From Burkholderia multivorans ATCC BAA-247 (GTDB taxonomy: Bacteria; Pseudomonadota; Gammaproteobacteria; Burkholderiales; Burkholderiaceae): a stretch of 64,000 nucleotides of DNA. The position numbers and the translations under genes are program-made. Location: contig NZ_CP009831.1 of assembly GCF_000959525.1 (NCBI RefSeq), forward strand, positions 62,001 to 126,000. Reading direction: 5' to 3'. Shown here in pieces: positions 46,371 through 56,033 of the stretch. The number at the start of each line of letters is the position of its first letter. Within the stretch, counting starts at the first letter, position 1. Below the pieces are notes generated by a model. That model had not been told where the DNA came from. It saw only the letters and a list, made by a program, of their open reading frames with translations, and did not search any database.

Positions 46371-47558
46371 TCAGCGTTCGACCGGTGCCTGCACGCGCGC
46401 CTTCCACTGGCCGCCCTTGCCGCGCCAGTAGCGCCACGCGGACGCGAACGTCGCGCCGACGTAGAACGCGGCGACGAGCGGCAGCGCGGGCGCCCACAGC
46501 GGCGAGCGCCGGTAGTAGCGCAGCATCGGCGCGTATGCGGCGCACATCGACGCCCATGCGAGCCATGCGGGCCACGCGCGCGCGCCGTACGCGAGCGCGG
46601 CGACGGGCGGCACCAGATAGATGATCGTCATCCCGACGAGCGTGCCGGCCAGCAGCCACGGCGAATAGTGGAGCTGCGTGAACGCCGTGCGCGCGATCAT
46701 GTTCCAGATGTCGCGCCAGCTGTCGTACGGGCGCAGCGACACGCTGCGATCGGCGAGATCGAGGCGGATCGGATGGCGGCCGCTGCCGCGATGCTTGATC
46801 TGCGCGGCGAGGCTGCAATCGTCGATCAGCGCGCCGCGGATCGACTCGATGCCGCCCGCTTCCTCGAGCGCCGTGCGCTTCACGAGCATGCAGCCGCCTG
46901 CGGCGCCGGCCGTCTTGTTGCGCGGATTGTTGATCCACGAGAACGGATAGAGCTTCGCGAAGAAGAACACGAACGCCGGGATCAGCGCCTTTTCCCAGAA
47001 CGAGTCGCAGCGCAGCCGCACCATCAGCGACACGAGATCGCGCTGCTCGGCCTGCGCGCGCGTGACGAGCTGCGCGACGGCGTCGGGCGGGTGGCCGATG
47101 TCGGCATCCGTCAGCAGCAGATAGTCGGCCGGCAGCCCGAGCGTGCGCACCGCCGCGATCCCCTGCGACTGCGCCCACACCTTGCCCGACCAGCCGGCCG
47201 GCAGCGGCTTCGCGCTCAGCACGGTCAGCCGGTCCGCGCGGTTCGCGGCCAGCGCGGCCGCGCGCGCGGCGTCCGCGGTGCCGTCGTCGCTGTGATCGTC
47301 GACGATGATCAGGTGAAAGTCGCCCGGATAGTCCTGCTCGAGCAGCGACGTCGCGGCGCGCGCGATCACGTCGGCTTCGTTGCGCGCCGGCACGACCGCG
47401 ACGACGGCCGGCCAGCCGGCGTCCGCGGCCGCGCCGCGCGCCTCGGGCGGCAGCGGACGCGCCGGCTGCGCGCGCCAGAAACCGCCGCGCGCGACGAGCA
47501 GCACGATCCAGATCGCGAGCGACAGGCCGGACAGCAGGAATGCGATCGCCAGCATCAT
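46371..47558 (-). CDS. hpnB: HpnB, hopanoid-associated family 2 glycosyltransferase
   Basis: The 395-residue product has an N-terminal membrane helix and a GT-A glycosyltransferase domain: VAVVPARNEADVIARAATSL, HLIIVDDHSDDGTAD, YLLLTDADIGHPPDAV (DxD-type), and the acceptor-site DDCSLAAQIKHRG. Two or three C-terminal helices follow. This arrangement matches HpnB, whose gene accompanies hopanoid synthesis; the transferred sugar is uncertain. I use the ATG at 47558 because AGGAG lies 8 nt upstream; a GTG at 47564 is too close to it. It is convergent with the coiled-coil gene. Confidence 0.85.
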   Translation of the reverse strand: MMLAIAFLLSGLSLAIWIVLLVARGGFWRAQPARPLPPEARGAAADAGWPAVVAVVPARNEADVIARAATSLLEQDYPGDFHLIIVDDHSDDGTADAARAAALAANRADRLTVLSAKPLPAGWSGKVWAQSQGIAAVRTLGLPADYLLLTDADIGHPPDAVAQLVTRAQAEQRDLVSLMVRLRCDSFWEKALIPAFVFFFAKLYPFSWINNPRNKTAGAAGGCMLVKRTALEEAGGIESIRGALIDDCSLAAQIKHRGSGRHPIRLDLADRSVSLRPYDSWRDIWNMIARTAFTQLHYSPWLLAGTLVGMTIIYLVPPVAALAYGARAWPAWLAWASMCAAYAPMLRYYRRSPLWAPALPLVAAFYVGATFASAWRYWRGKGGQWKARVQAPVER

Positions 47559-47955
47559 CGGCACGTCTCCTGCCGGCGCGCACCGGAGCGTTCAATCAGG
47601 GTCGGAATAGCGCCCGAAACCGCACGGGCGAGCAGGCAATACGCGGAAAAATCGACGGTCATCGAAAGGCCTTGAAATGAGCGCGACGCCGGGCGGCCGG
47701 ACGGGCAGCCCGCGAAACCGCGTAGTTTACTGGGTTCCGCGCGCACGGGCGCCGACGCACCCGTGCCGGGATTGCAACACGGCAAATACGGCACCAAAGC
47801 AAGGACCGGCCGATAGGGTTAAAATGCGCGATTAATTCGGGGTTCCGGGGCCTGACCGGGCCGGTCGTTCCTGCCTTCATAACATCAAGCCGGGGCAATC
47901 GAGCTGAAGTGCCAACTCCTCGAACCCCGTTTCTGTCGTCGGAGTTCGCTCACCT
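47559..47955. other. Divergent intergenic region between hpnB and ispH
   Basis: The 397-bp gap holds the two divergent control regions. TTAAAAT at 47819-47825, in an otherwise GC-rich stretch, is the best -10 candidate for ispH-hpnH, but no matching -35 is obvious. A GCACGGG/CCCGTGC inverted repeat lies near 47743-47766. No gene is seen. Confidence 0.4.
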
Positions 47956-48897
47956 ATGCGAGTCATCCTTGCCCAGCCTCGCGGCTTTTGTGCGGGGGTT
48001 GTCCGCGCGATCGAGATCGTCGATCGCGCGCTGCAACAGCACGGCGCGCCGGTTTATGTGCGTCATGAAATCGTCCACAACCGGCACGTCGTCGAAAATC
48101 TGCGTAATAAAGGGGCACGATTCGTTGAGGAACTCGACGAGGTGCCGCATGGCGCCGTCGCGATCTTCAGCGCGCACGGCGTCGCCCAGACGGTCGAGCG
48201 CGACGCGCAGACGCGCGGCCTCGACGTGCTCGACGCCACCTGCCCGCTCGTCACGAAAGTGCACGTGCAGGGCCGACAGTACGTGGCGGCCGGTCGCCGG
48301 CTGATCCTGATCGGCCACGCCGGGCATCCGGAAGTCGAGGGCACGATCGGCCAGATTCCGGCCGAGGTGATCCTCGTGCAAAGTGAAGCGGAAGTCGATA
48401 CGCTGACGCTGCCGGTCGACACGCCGGTTGCGTACGTGACGCAGACGACGCTGTCGGTCGACGACACGCGCGGCATCATCGAAGCGCTGCAGCGCCGGTT
48501 CACCGACATCGTCGGCCCGGACACCCGCGACATCTGCTACGCGACGCAAAACCGCCAGGCCGCCGTGCGCGAGCTGAGCGGGCAAGTCGACGTGCTGCTC
48601 GTCGTCGGCGCGACCAACAGTTCGAATTCGAACCGGCTGCGCGAGATCGGCACCGAAAGCGGCGTGCCGAGCTACCTGGTCGCCGACGGCTCGGAAGTGA
48701 AGGCCGAATGGTTCGCAGGCGTGCAGACGGTCGGGCTGACCGCCGGTGCGTCGGCGCCCGAAGAGATGGTCGAGGATGTGATCGGCGCGCTGCGCGCGCT
48801 GGGGCCCGTCGAGGTCACGACGATGGCGGGCCGTGAAGAAAAAGTCGAATTCAAGCTGCCGGCGAAGCTCATGCAAGCTGTCGCCCGCGAAGTTTAA
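47956..48897 (+). CDS. ispH: 4-hydroxy-3-methylbut-2-enyl diphosphate reductase IspH
   Basis: The 313-residue product has the IspH iron-sulfur cysteines Cys12 (PRGFCAGV), Cys96 ([11 protein letters not shown]) and Cys194 ([11 protein letters not shown]), with the substrate-binding His of HEIVHN and [11 protein letters not shown]. It makes IPP and DMAPP in the last step of the non-mevalonate pathway. Its place directly before hpnH suggests a copy dedicated to isoprenoid supply for hopanoids, probably in addition to a housekeeping ispH elsewhere; that second copy is not in this window. It is 12 nt upstream of hpnH, in one operon. Confidence 0.95.
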   Translation: MRVILAQPRGFCAGVVRAIEIVDRALQQHGAPVYVRHEIVHNRHVVENLRNKGARFVEELDEVPHGAVAIFSAHGVAQTVERDAQTRGLDVLDATCPLVTKVHVQGRQYVAAGRRLILIGHAGHPEVEGTIGQIPAEVILVQSEAEVDTLTLPVDTPVAYVTQTTLSVDDTRGIIEALQRRFTDIVGPDTRDICYATQNRQAAVRELSGQVDVLLVVGATNSSNSNRLREIGTESGVPSYLVADGSEVKAEWFAGVQTVGLTAGASAPEEMVEDVIGALRALGPVEVTTMAGREEKVEFKLPAKLMQAVAREV

Positions 48898-48909
48898 GGA
48901 GGACAACTC

Positions 48910-50070
48910 TTGTCTATTCCGCTGCTCCAGCAAGTCCGCGTCGGCGCGTACATCATGCGCCAACACCTGTCCGGCAACAAACGCTATCCGCTCGCGCTGA
49001 TGCTCGAGCCGCTGTTCCGCTGCAACCTCGCGTGCAACGGCTGCGGCAAGATCGATTATCCGGATCCGATCCTGAACCAGCGCCTGTCCGTCGAGGAATG
49101 CCTGCAGGCCGTCGACGAGTGCGGCGCGCCGGTCGTGTCGATCGCCGGCGGCGAACCGCTGCTCCACAAGGAGATGCCGGAAATCGTCAAGGGCATCATG
49201 AAGCGCAAGAAGTTCGTGTACCTGTGCACGAACGCGCTGCTGATGGAAAAGAAGATGGACGACTACCAGCCGAGCCCGTATTTCGTCTGGTCGGTCCACC
49301 TCGACGGCGACAAGGAGATGCACGACCACTCGGTGTCGCAGGAAGGCGTGTACGACAAGGCCGTCGCGGCGATCAAGGAAGCGAAGCGCCGCGGCTTCCG
49401 CGTGAACATCAACTGCACGCTGTTCAACGATGCGATTCCGGAGCGCGTCGCGAAGTTCTTCGATACGCTCAAGCCGATCGGCGTCGACGGCATCACGGTG
49501 TCGCCGGGCTATGCATACGAGCGCGCGCCGGATCAGCAGCACTTCCTGAACCGCGACAAGACGAAGAACCTGTTCCGCGAAATCCTCAAGCGCGGCGAAG
49601 GCGGCAAGCGCTGGTCGTTCAGCCAGTCGTCGCTGTTCCTCGACTTCCTGGCCGGCAACCAGACGTACAAGTGCACGCCGTGGGGCAACCCGGCGCGTAC
49701 CGTGTTCGGCTGGCAGAAGCCGTGCTATCTGGTCGGTGAAGGCTACGTGAAGACCTTCAAGGAACTGATGGAAACGACCGACTGGGACAGCTACGGCGTC
49801 GGCAACTACGAGAAGTGCGCGGACTGCATGGTCCACTGCGGCTTCGAGGCGACCGCCGTGATGGACACCATCGCGCATCCGCTGAAGGCGTTCGCGGTGA
49901 GCCGCAAGGGCGTGCGCACCGACGGCCCGTTCGCACCGGACATCTCGATCGCGAAGCAGCGTCCGGCCGAGTACGTGTTCTCGCGCCACGTCGAGATCAA
50001 GCTCGAGGAAATCCAGCGCGCCGGCAAGGGCAAGCTGCAAAAGCCGGCGAAGCCGGCCACGGCGGCCTGA
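48910..50070 (+). CDS. hpnH: HpnH, adenosyl-hopene transferase (radical SAM)
   Basis: The 386-residue product is a radical SAM enzyme with the cluster motif CNLACNGC (Cys38, Cys42, Cys45) and SIAGGEPLLHKE. A C-terminal cysteine set (NYEKCADCMVHCGFEA) fits the HpnH family. HpnH joins the 5'-deoxyadenosyl group to a hopene, the first step of the C35 hopanoid side chain. The start is TTG at 48910, supported by AAGGAGGA 6 nt upstream. It is translated with ispH from one operon and ended by a strong terminator. Confidence 0.95.
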   Translation: MSIPLLQQVRVGAYIMRQHLSGNKRYPLALMLEPLFRCNLACNGCGKIDYPDPILNQRLSVEECLQAVDECGAPVVSIAGGEPLLHKEMPEIVKGIMKRKKFVYLCTNALLMEKKMDDYQPSPYFVWSVHLDGDKEMHDHSVSQEGVYDKAVAAIKEAKRRGFRVNINCTLFNDAIPERVAKFFDTLKPIGVDGITVSPGYAYERAPDQQHFLNRDKTKNLFREILKRGEGGKRWSFSQSSLFLDFLAGNQTYKCTPWGNPARTVFGWQKPCYLVGEGYVKTFKELMETTDWDSYGVGNYEKCADCMVHCGFEATAVMDTIAHPLKAFAVSRKGVRTDGPFAPDISIAKQRPAEYVFSRHVEIKLEEIQRAGKGKLQKPAKPATAA

Positions 50071-50123
50071 GCGACTGTCACGCGATGCGGAGGCCCGGCC
50101 TCCGCGCTTGCAGGCAGGAATAG

Positions 50124-50162
50124 AAGCGCCACGGAGTGAATGCCACTCCGTGGCGCTTTCGT
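50124..50162 (+). terminator. Strong terminator of the ispH-hpnH operon
   Basis: AAGCGCCACGGAGTG (50124-50138) and CACTCCGTGGCGCTT (50144-50158) form a perfect 15-bp stem with a 5-nt loop. It is followed by TTCGTTTT on the plus strand and preceded by TTC on the minus strand, so it may also stop the convergent gene. Confidence 0.9.
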
Positions 50163-50256
50163 TTTGGGCCGCGTCTTGCCGGTGCGCGCTCGCGTCGGCA
50201 GCCGCGAGAACGCGCGGTCGGCCCTGTCTCCTCCTACCTGCCTCGGTGCGCGGCCG

Positions 50257-50745
50257 CTAGGCGGCCAGTGCCTCTGTGCGATGTGTCCGCATCCGCGCGG
50301 CCGCATGCTCGATCAGCTTCGGCTGGCCGCTCGCCACAAACGCGCAGACATGCCGCCACAGCTCCGCCAGCCGATATCGCGACAGCGAGTCGACACAGGC
50401 GTCGTTCGCGGCAAGCACGCGCTCGAGCAACGCCCCTTCGTCGTCGGTCAGCGTCCATGCGCCGCTCTGCTCGGCGCGCGCCGTGCTCGCATCGAGCGCG
50501 CGTTCCGCGTCGACGCACAGGTCGACGCTCGCGTCCGCGCAGGTCAAGTCGTCGAGCGCCAGGAACACGAGGTAGAGACTCGTGCGCAAGCGCAGCAGCA
50601 GCGCTTCGCTGCCGTGCTCGCCGCGCAGCGCGACAAGCGCCATGTGGCATTTGAGGGAAATGTCGCGCGCGTACGCCGGCGGCAGCGGCAACAGCCACTC
50701 GCGCGTCAGCGGCGCGTGGCGACGGGTTTTCTTCCTGGCCTTCAT
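50257..50745 (-). CDS. Conserved-type hypothetical protein, helical
   Basis: The 162-residue product begins with a basic stretch (MKARKKTRRHAPLTREWLLP) and continues with several helices (ARDISLKCHMALVALRGEHG, LLLRLRTSLYLVFLALDD, YRLAELWRHVCAFVASGQPK). It has no membrane segment or signal peptide and I cannot assign a family. The N-terminal basic tail could bind nucleic acid. The start at 50745 was chosen because the upstream frame becomes arginine-rich and random. It is convergent with hpnH. Confidence 0.55.
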   Translation of the reverse strand: MKARKKTRRHAPLTREWLLPLPPAYARDISLKCHMALVALRGEHGSEALLLRLRTSLYLVFLALDDLTCADASVDLCVDAERALDASTARAEQSGAWTLTDDEGALLERVLAANDACVDSLSRYRLAELWRHVCAFVASGQPKLIEHAAARMRTHRTEALAA

Positions 50746-50968
50746 GATTCGCGCTCGCTTCGCGGATCGTCGTCCGCGCTCACCTCGGGCAATCCGGTTC
50801 GGCACGCGGCGGCGCCGCGGCTCGCACCGCGATGGCCGCGCGCACGCCGCCACGCGCCGTGCGAATCCAGCCTTTGCGACGCCGGGCGCACGGCCGGCAG
50901 CCGACGCAGTGCCGATGCACGTACGACGTCCGGAGATCGGTTCATGCATCCCATGCTCGCCTCCTGCA

Positions 50969-51346
50969 TCAGAACGTGTTCTCGCCCTTCAGGTAATACG
51001 CGGTCTTCACGAAGAACGCCCTGACCGGATGGCCCGCCTGCGCGTCGCGCGCCGCGCGCGCCTGCGTCGCGGCCTTCTCTTCGGCGGAGCGGTCCGGCAT
51101 CGGCTTGCGCACGCGTTCGAGCGCGCGCTGCATCGCGAGCGGATAGTTCTGGTTGCCGGCCGTCGTCGCGCGATAGCCGGCGCGCGTCATCTGCATCAAC
51201 TGCACGTCGGTTTCCGCGCGTGCCGCGGACCAGGTCAGACGCGGGGCGTTCGGCGACCGGTCGGCACCGGCGGACTGCGCGAAAGCGACGGCGGGTAGCG
51301 CAACGAGTGCGCCGGACAGAACGGCAACGGATACGAGGGATCGCAT
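50969..51346 (-). CDS. Exported DUF4148-like small protein
   Basis: The 125-residue product has a signal peptide (MRSLVSVAVLSGALVALPAV, cleaved after AFA) and a short polar mature part with MQMTRAGYRATTAGNQNYPL and ALERVRKPMP. The general make-up resembles the DUF4148 group, but the core motif is less clear than in the protein at 23356-23607. GAGGACACC lies upstream of the ATG at 51346. Function unknown; probably periplasmic. Confidence 0.6.
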   Translation of the reverse strand: MRSLVSVAVLSGALVALPAVAFAQSAGADRSPNAPRLTWSAARAETDVQLMQMTRAGYRATTAGNQNYPLAMQRALERVRKPMPDRSAEEKAATQARAARDAQAGHPVRAFFVKTAYYLKGENTF

Positions 51347-51818
51347 GGTGGTGTCCTCAAGATAGTTGTTTCCGCATCGATCGTCGCGATGCGTCGAAGC
51401 CATCGTATGCCGCGCACCGCCCCGCTTGAATAGCCGAATCCGCAATTGATATTTTCGGGTCGGGTCTACGGCCTGAAACCGGCCGCATTCGAGAATCGCG
51501 CCGGAATGGAATTTCTTTATTCCATTCAATTGCCTGATCGCGTTTGCGCGGCGGTTTCGCGCGCCGCGCACGGCTTTTTTTCGATTTGCGTAACGACATG
51601 TTGCCGATGCCAGGAAGGAAGCCGCGCGGATCGTTGCCGGCGATGCGCCGCACGTGACGGCCGCGCGAAAAATCCTGCACTTGCATCGCGCCTCTTCGAT
51701 ATCCGACAAGCACTCGCTCGCCACGACGCGCCACGCCCGACGCGGGCGCGCGATAATGCCGTATCGCGCCGCTTCATCCGGTGCTTCATGCACGCTCTCC
51801 TTTTCTTCGGGTCTTTCC
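51347..51818. other. Divergent intergenic region with a low-GC inverted repeat
   Basis: The 472-bp gap has no convincing gene. Its GC content falls between about 51440 and 51600, which is unusual for the window. A perfect inverted repeat, GAATGGAAT (51504-51512) and ATTCCATTC (51519-51527), sits in this patch and could be an operator for either flanking gene. Such low-GC DNA is also where H-NS-like proteins would bind. Confidence 0.5.
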
Positions 51819-52172
51819 ATGGATTTCATCGACGTCAATGCCATCCGGAACTGGCACGCGCACGTCTACTTCGATGCCGCCAGCCGCGACGCGGCATGGA
51901 CGTTTCGTCAGACCATCGAAGCACGCTTCGGCGCGATCATCGAGCTCGGCCGCTTTCACGAACGCCCGGTCGGGCCGCATCCGGCATGGTCTTACCAGAT
52001 CGCGTTCGGCGCCGCGCAGTTCGACGACATCGTGCCGTGGCTCGTGCTGAACCACGGTGCGCTCGATATCTTCCTGCACCCGAACACCGGCGACGATCTG
52101 CGCGACCATCGCGATTCTGCGGTGTGGATCGGGAAGTCGTATGCGCTGAATCTCGACGCGCTGGCGCGATAG
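51819..52172 (+). CDS. DOPA 4,5-dioxygenase-family protein
   Basis: The 117-residue product has the family start FIDVNAIRNWHAHVYFD (the HAHVYFD histidines are metal-ligand candidates) and a second histidine region, GRFHERPVGPHPAWSYQIAF, with NHGALDIFLHPNTGDDLRDH near the end. Characterised members cleave catechol rings extradiolically; bacterial ones are poorly studied and their substrate is unknown. The ATG at 51819 gives the family N-terminus; the ribosome-binding site is weak. It could link to aromatic metabolism, but the ben operon is 7 kb away. Confidence 0.82.
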   Translation: MDFIDVNAIRNWHAHVYFDAASRDAAWTFRQTIEARFGAIIELGRFHERPVGPHPAWSYQIAFGAAQFDDIVPWLVLNHGALDIFLHPNTGDDLRDHRDSAVWIGKSYALNLDALAR

Positions 52173-52293
52173 GGATCGCGCATCGCGCGCCGCCGACGGC
52201 ATGTCGGCTTCGACATTTCGGTTTGCGTTGAAACGTCCGTCGACGCAGCGTCGATACAGTGGGCTTCGTCACCGATCTTCCGTGGAGCCCGCG

Positions 52294-52743
52294 ATGACCT
52301 CTTCCATTGCCGATGCCGATGCCGACGCCCGCGCACGGCGCATTCACGACGACTGGCACGCCGCCGTCGTTGCTCGCGACCTCGATGCACTGATGGCGCT
52401 GTATGCCGACGACGCGGTGCTCGAAACCCCGCTGATCGTCGTCACGCTGCCCGCGCATGGTTCAGGCGTACTGCACGGCAAGGCCGCGATCGGCGCGTTC
52501 TTCGCGGCGGGCCTGCGCGATCCGCGCAATCGGCTCGGACGCTGGTACCGCACCGGCGTGTTCTTCTCGAACGGCAGGCAGCTCACGTGGGAATATCCGC
52601 GCGCGACGCCGGACAGCGATCAGGTCGATCTCGTCGAAGTGATGGAGCTTCGCGACGGACTGATCGCGCATCACCGCGTGTACTGGGGATGGGTCGGCTT
52701 CCAGGCGTTGACGGCGGCGGCAGCGGCGCGCGATCGCGGATGA
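52294..52743 (+). CDS. SnoaL/NTF2-like domain protein
   Basis: The 149-residue product is a single NTF2-like cone-fold domain. It has an N-terminal helix (RARRIHDDWHAAVVARDLDA) and ALYADDAVLETPL, then the central helix KAAIGAFFAAGL, and ends with the sheet strands DLVEVMELRDGLIAHHRVYW. Such domains serve as small enzymes, isomerases or ligand binders, so no function is assigned. GGAG lies 7 nt upstream of the ATG. It is convergent with the HlyIII gene. Confidence 0.8.
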   Translation: MTSSIADADADARARRIHDDWHAAVVARDLDALMALYADDAVLETPLIVVTLPAHGSGVLHGKAAIGAFFAAGLRDPRNRLGRWYRTGVFFSNGRQLTWEYPRATPDSDQVDLVEVMELRDGLIAHHRVYWGWVGFQALTAAAAARDRG

Positions 52744-52777
52744 AAGTCGCGCCGCCGCGCAGCGTCACGCGCCGCGC

Positions 52778-53398
52778 TCACGCGACATACAGCGCGACAC
52801 TGACGAACTGGCACAGGCTGCCTGCCAGCACGAACAGATGCCAGATCCCGTGGCCGTGACGAATCCGTTCGTCGTTGATGAAGAAGTAGATGCCGACGCT
52901 GTAGATCACGCCGCCGGCGACGAGCCATGCGGTGCCGACCGGCGGCAGCGCATGAATCAGCGGACGGACCGCGACGAGCGCGAGCCAGCCCATCAGCACG
53001 TACAGCACCATCGACAGCACGCGCGTACGCCGGCCGAGCGTCAGTTCCTGCACGATGCCGAACACCGCGAGCCCCCAGCTCACGCCGAACAGCGACCAGC
53101 CCCACGGGCCGCGCAGCGTGACGAGCGTAAACGGCGTATAGCTGCCCGCAATCAGCAGATAGATCGCCGCGTGGTCGCATTTCTGCAGGATCGCCTTCAG
53201 GCGCGGATCGCGCACGCTGTGATAGAGCGTCGAGATCGCATAGAGCACGCAGAGCATCGCGCCGTACACGCTGAAGCTGACGACCTTGTAAGCGTCGCCG
53301 TCGAGTGCGCCCATCGTCACGAGCGTCGCCAGCCCCGCGACCGACAATAGCGCGCCGACGAGGTGCGTAATGCTGTTGAAACGCTCACCGACATGCAC
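52778..53398 (-). CDS. HlyIII/PAQR-family integral membrane protein
   Basis: The 206-residue product has seven membrane helices and the family-conserved polar sites: SITHLVGALLS near the start, STLYHSVRDP, CDHAAIYLLIAGSYTPF, and the C-terminal HGIWHLFVLAGS. The His/Asp/Ser set binds zinc in PAQR relatives. Called hemolysin III for a Bacillus homologue; the true role is probably in membrane lipid homeostasis. The start is GTG at 53398, with AGGAGG 7 nt upstream. Confidence 0.88.
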   Translation of the reverse strand: MHVGERFNSITHLVGALLSVAGLATLVTMGALDGDAYKVVSFSVYGAMLCVLYAISTLYHSVRDPRLKAILQKCDHAAIYLLIAGSYTPFTLVTLRGPWGWSLFGVSWGLAVFGIVQELTLGRRTRVLSMVLYVLMGWLALVAVRPLIHALPPVGTAWLVAGGVIYSVGIYFFINDERIRHGHGIWHLFVLAGSLCQFVSVALYVA

Positions 53399-53480
53399 GA
53401 CCCATCCTCCTGCACGATTCCTCGATACGAACGGGCTCCATGATACCGGGCGCCGCACAACGGCGATGCGCCGCGCGCGC

Positions 53481-53515
53481 AATGAAAAAGCGCCGTGACT
53501 TGCGTCACGGCGCTT
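53481..53515 (-). terminator. Rho-independent terminator of the cstA-ybdD operon
   Basis: AAGCGCCGTGAC (53488-53499) pairs perfectly with GTCACGGCGCTT (53504-53515) around a TTGC loop. On the minus strand the stem is followed by TTTTTCATT. It begins 35 nt past the ybdD-like stop codon. Confidence 0.88.
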
Positions 53516-53549
53516 CGGCAGGCATTGCCGGATCGTCCGGCGGTTCAGT

Positions 53550-53756
53550 TCAGCAGCACTTCCCCGCGCCCGATCCGTACCGCGCGTTCTGACGCTCGCG
53601 GAAGAATTCCTCGTACGTCATCGGCTCGCGGTCCGGATGCGTGCTGCGCATGTGCGCGACATAGGTGTCGTAGTCGGGCAGCCCGACCATCAGCCGCAGC
53701 GCCTGCCCGAGATAACGTCCGGCGCTGCGCAGGTCGCTGCCGAGATCGCTGAACAT
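53550..53756 (-). CDS. YbdD/YjiX-family small protein
   Basis: The 68-residue product contains the DUF466 signature [15 protein letters not shown] and [22 protein letters not shown] and ends GKCC. Genes of this family nearly always follow cstA or btsT-type genes, as here (13 nt downstream), and the protein is thought to assist the transporter. A terminator closes the operon. Confidence 0.92.
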   Translation of the reverse strand: MFSDLGSDLRSAGRYLGQALRLMVGLPDYDTYVAHMRSTHPDREPMTYEEFFRERQNARYGSGAGKCC

Positions 53757-53769
53757 CGCGGCCTCCGCG

Positions 53770-55848
53770 TCAGCGTCCGCTGCCGAGCGCCTGCGCGGCC
53801 GGCATCGCTTCGTACGGCGTCTCGCGCACGGTCGGCTTCGCCTCGCGGCGTGCGCGCAGCACGGCGATCAGCCCGTACACCGCGATGCTGACGACGACGA
53901 GAATGAACAGCCCCGCGAGCGCGGCATCGACATAGTCGTTGAAGATGATCCGCTTCATCTGCGCGATCGACTTCGCCGGCGCGAGCACCTTGCCTTCGTC
54001 GACTGCCGCCTGCAGCTTCGCCGCGTGCGCGAGGAAGCTGACCTTCGGATTCGCGTCGAAGATCTTCTGCCAGCCGGCCGTCAGCGTGCAGATCAGCAGC
54101 CAGGCCGTCGGCACGATCGTGACCCACGCATAGCGCTCGCGCTTCATCTTGAACAGCACGACGGTGCCGAGCACCAGCGCGATCGCGGCGAGCATCTGGT
54201 TCGAGATGCCGAACAGCGGCCACAGCGTGTTGATGCCGCCGAGCGGATCGACCACGCCCTGATACAGGAAGTAGCCCCACGCCGCCACGCACAGGCCGGT
54301 CGCGATCAGGTTCGCCGGCAGCGACTCGGTGCGCTTGAGCGCCGGATGGAACGTGCCGAGCAGATCCTGCAGCATGAAGCGGCCCGCACGCGTGCCGGCA
54401 TCGACCGCCGTCAGGATGAACAGCGCCTCGAACAGGATCGCGAAGTGATACCAGAACGCCATCATCGCTTCGCCGCCGATCACCTGGTGCAGGATGTGCG
54501 CCATCCCGACCGCCAGCGTCGGCGCGCCGCCTGCGCGCGCGATGATCGTCGTTTCGCCGACCGCCTTCGCGGTCTGCGTCAGCATGTCGGGCGTCAGCAC
54601 GAAGCCCCATTGCGTGACGGTGTTCGCGACGGCTTCCGGCGTCGAGCCGAGCACGGCGGCCGGTGCGTTCATCGCGAAGTAGATGCCCGGCTCGATCACG
54701 CACGCGGCGACGAGCGCCATGATCGCGACGAACGATTCCATCAGCATCGCGCCGTAGCCGATGAAGCGCGCGTTGGTTTCGTTGTCGATCAGCTTCGGCG
54801 TCGTACCCGACGAGATCAGCGCGTGGAAGCCCGACACCGCGCCGCACGCGATCGTGATGAACAGGAACGGGAACAGGTTGCCCGACCAGACCGGGCCCGT
54901 GCCGTCGACGAACTTCGTCAGCGCGGGCATCTTCAGTTCCGGCGCGACGATCAGGATGCCGATCGCGAGACCGACGATCGTGCCGACCTTCAGGAACGTC
55001 GACAGATAGTCGCGCGGCGCGAGCAGCAGCCACACCGGCAGCACCGATGCGATGAAGCCGTAGCCGATCAGGATCCAGGTGAGTTGCGTGCCGCTGAACG
55101 TGAACCAGGCGGCGAGCGTCGGCGAGTCGTGCACGTGCTGGCCGTACGCGATCGACGCCATCAGCAGCACGAAGCCGATGATCGACACTTCGCCGATGCG
55201 GCCCGGCCGGATGAAGCGCGTATAGACGCCCATGAACAGCGCGATCGGAATCGTCGCGGCGACGGTGAACGTGCCCCACGGCGAATTGGTCAGCGCCTTC
55301 ACGACGATCAGCGCGAGCACGGCGAGGATGATCACCATGATCAGGAACGCGCCGAACAGCGCGATCACGCCGGGCACCGTGCCGAGTTCCATCTTGACGA
55401 GATCGCCGAGCGAGCGGCCGTCGCGGCGCGTCGAGATGAACAGCACGATGAAGTCCTGCACCGCACCGGCGAACACGACGCCGGCCAGGATCCACAGCAT
55501 GCCGGGCGTATAGCCCATCTGCGCGGCGAGCACGGGCCCGACGAGCGGCCCGGCGCCGGCGATCGCGGCGAAGTGATGGCCGAACAGCACGTACTTGTTG
55601 GTCGGCACGTAGTCGAGGCCGTCGTTGTATTTGACGGCCGGCGTCATCCGCAGGCCGTCGAGCTGCATGACCTTGCTGGCGATGAAGCGGCTGTAGAAGC
55701 GATATGCGATCAGATACACGCAGACTGCGGCGATCACGATCCACAACGCGCTGACGCGCTCGCCGTGTGCGAGTGCGATCGTTCCGAATGCGAACGCGCC
55801 TAGCAGCGCGACCGCGATCCAGATCAGGGTGCTGGATGCCCGATTCAT
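53770..55848 (-). CDS. cstA: Carbon starvation protein CstA-type transporter
   Basis: The 692-residue product has some 16-18 membrane helices. Conserved CstA segments include [30 protein letters not shown] near the start, [24 protein letters not shown] and [14 protein letters not shown]. Members import pyruvate or peptides during carbon limitation. The ATG at 55848 has CTAGGAGACG at proper spacing. It is divergent from a BenM-like LysR gene; the intergenic palindromes could influence both. Confidence 0.92.
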   Translation of the reverse strand: MNRASSTLIWIAVALLGAFAFGTIALAHGERVSALWIVIAAVCVYLIAYRFYSRFIASKVMQLDGLRMTPAVKYNDGLDYVPTNKYVLFGHHFAAIAGAGPLVGPVLAAQMGYTPGMLWILAGVVFAGAVQDFIVLFISTRRDGRSLGDLVKMELGTVPGVIALFGAFLIMVIILAVLALIVVKALTNSPWGTFTVAATIPIALFMGVYTRFIRPGRIGEVSIIGFVLLMASIAYGQHVHDSPTLAAWFTFSGTQLTWILIGYGFIASVLPVWLLLAPRDYLSTFLKVGTIVGLAIGILIVAPELKMPALTKFVDGTGPVWSGNLFPFLFITIACGAVSGFHALISSGTTPKLIDNETNARFIGYGAMLMESFVAIMALVAACVIEPGIYFAMNAPAAVLGSTPEAVANTVTQWGFVLTPDMLTQTAKAVGETTIIARAGGAPTLAVGMAHILHQVIGGEAMMAFWYHFAILFEALFILTAVDAGTRAGRFMLQDLLGTFHPALKRTESLPANLIATGLCVAAWGYFLYQGVVDPLGGINTLWPLFGISNQMLAAIALVLGTVVLFKMKRERYAWVTIVPTAWLLICTLTAGWQKIFDANPKVSFLAHAAKLQAAVDEGKVLAPAKSIAQMKRIIFNDYVDAALAGLFILVVVSIAVYGLIAVLRARREAKPTVRETPYEAMPAAQALGSGR

Positions 55849-56018
55849 GGCGTCTCCTAGTCTCCTATTTGGTTCTCGATTGAGCGCGGCGGCACACCGC
55901 GCCCACGTGACGTCAAAGCGTCGCGCCCCGGTCCTGGGCGGCCGGGGCAGTGGGTCGTAGTATTCCGGCGGCGCGCATGGCTTACAAGCGGACAACTACG
56001 TACCGCCTCTACGTAGAA

Positions 56019-56033
56019 ATACGTAGCGCGTAG
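56019..56033. promoter_or_regulatory. BenM/CatM-type LysR box upstream of the LysR gene
   Basis: ATAC-GTAGCGC-GTAG is close to the ATAC-N7-GTAT consensus of BenM/CatM-type regulators. CTACGTA (56009-56015) and TACGTAG (56020-56026) form a further inverted repeat beside it, and another CTACGTA is at 55996-56002. The cluster is about 115 bp upstream of the LysR gene and 165 bp from cstA, so autoregulation is the simplest reading. Confidence 0.55.

Noticed and set aside
43288-47595. A 4.3-kb continuous open frame on the minus strand, ending with the acylphosphatase
   Set aside because: Only its last 98 codons are a real gene. The rest runs antisense to hpnA and the coiled-coil gene and across hpnB in another frame; long antisense frames are common in such GC-rich DNA, and the predicted protein is arginine/histidine-rich with no family features.
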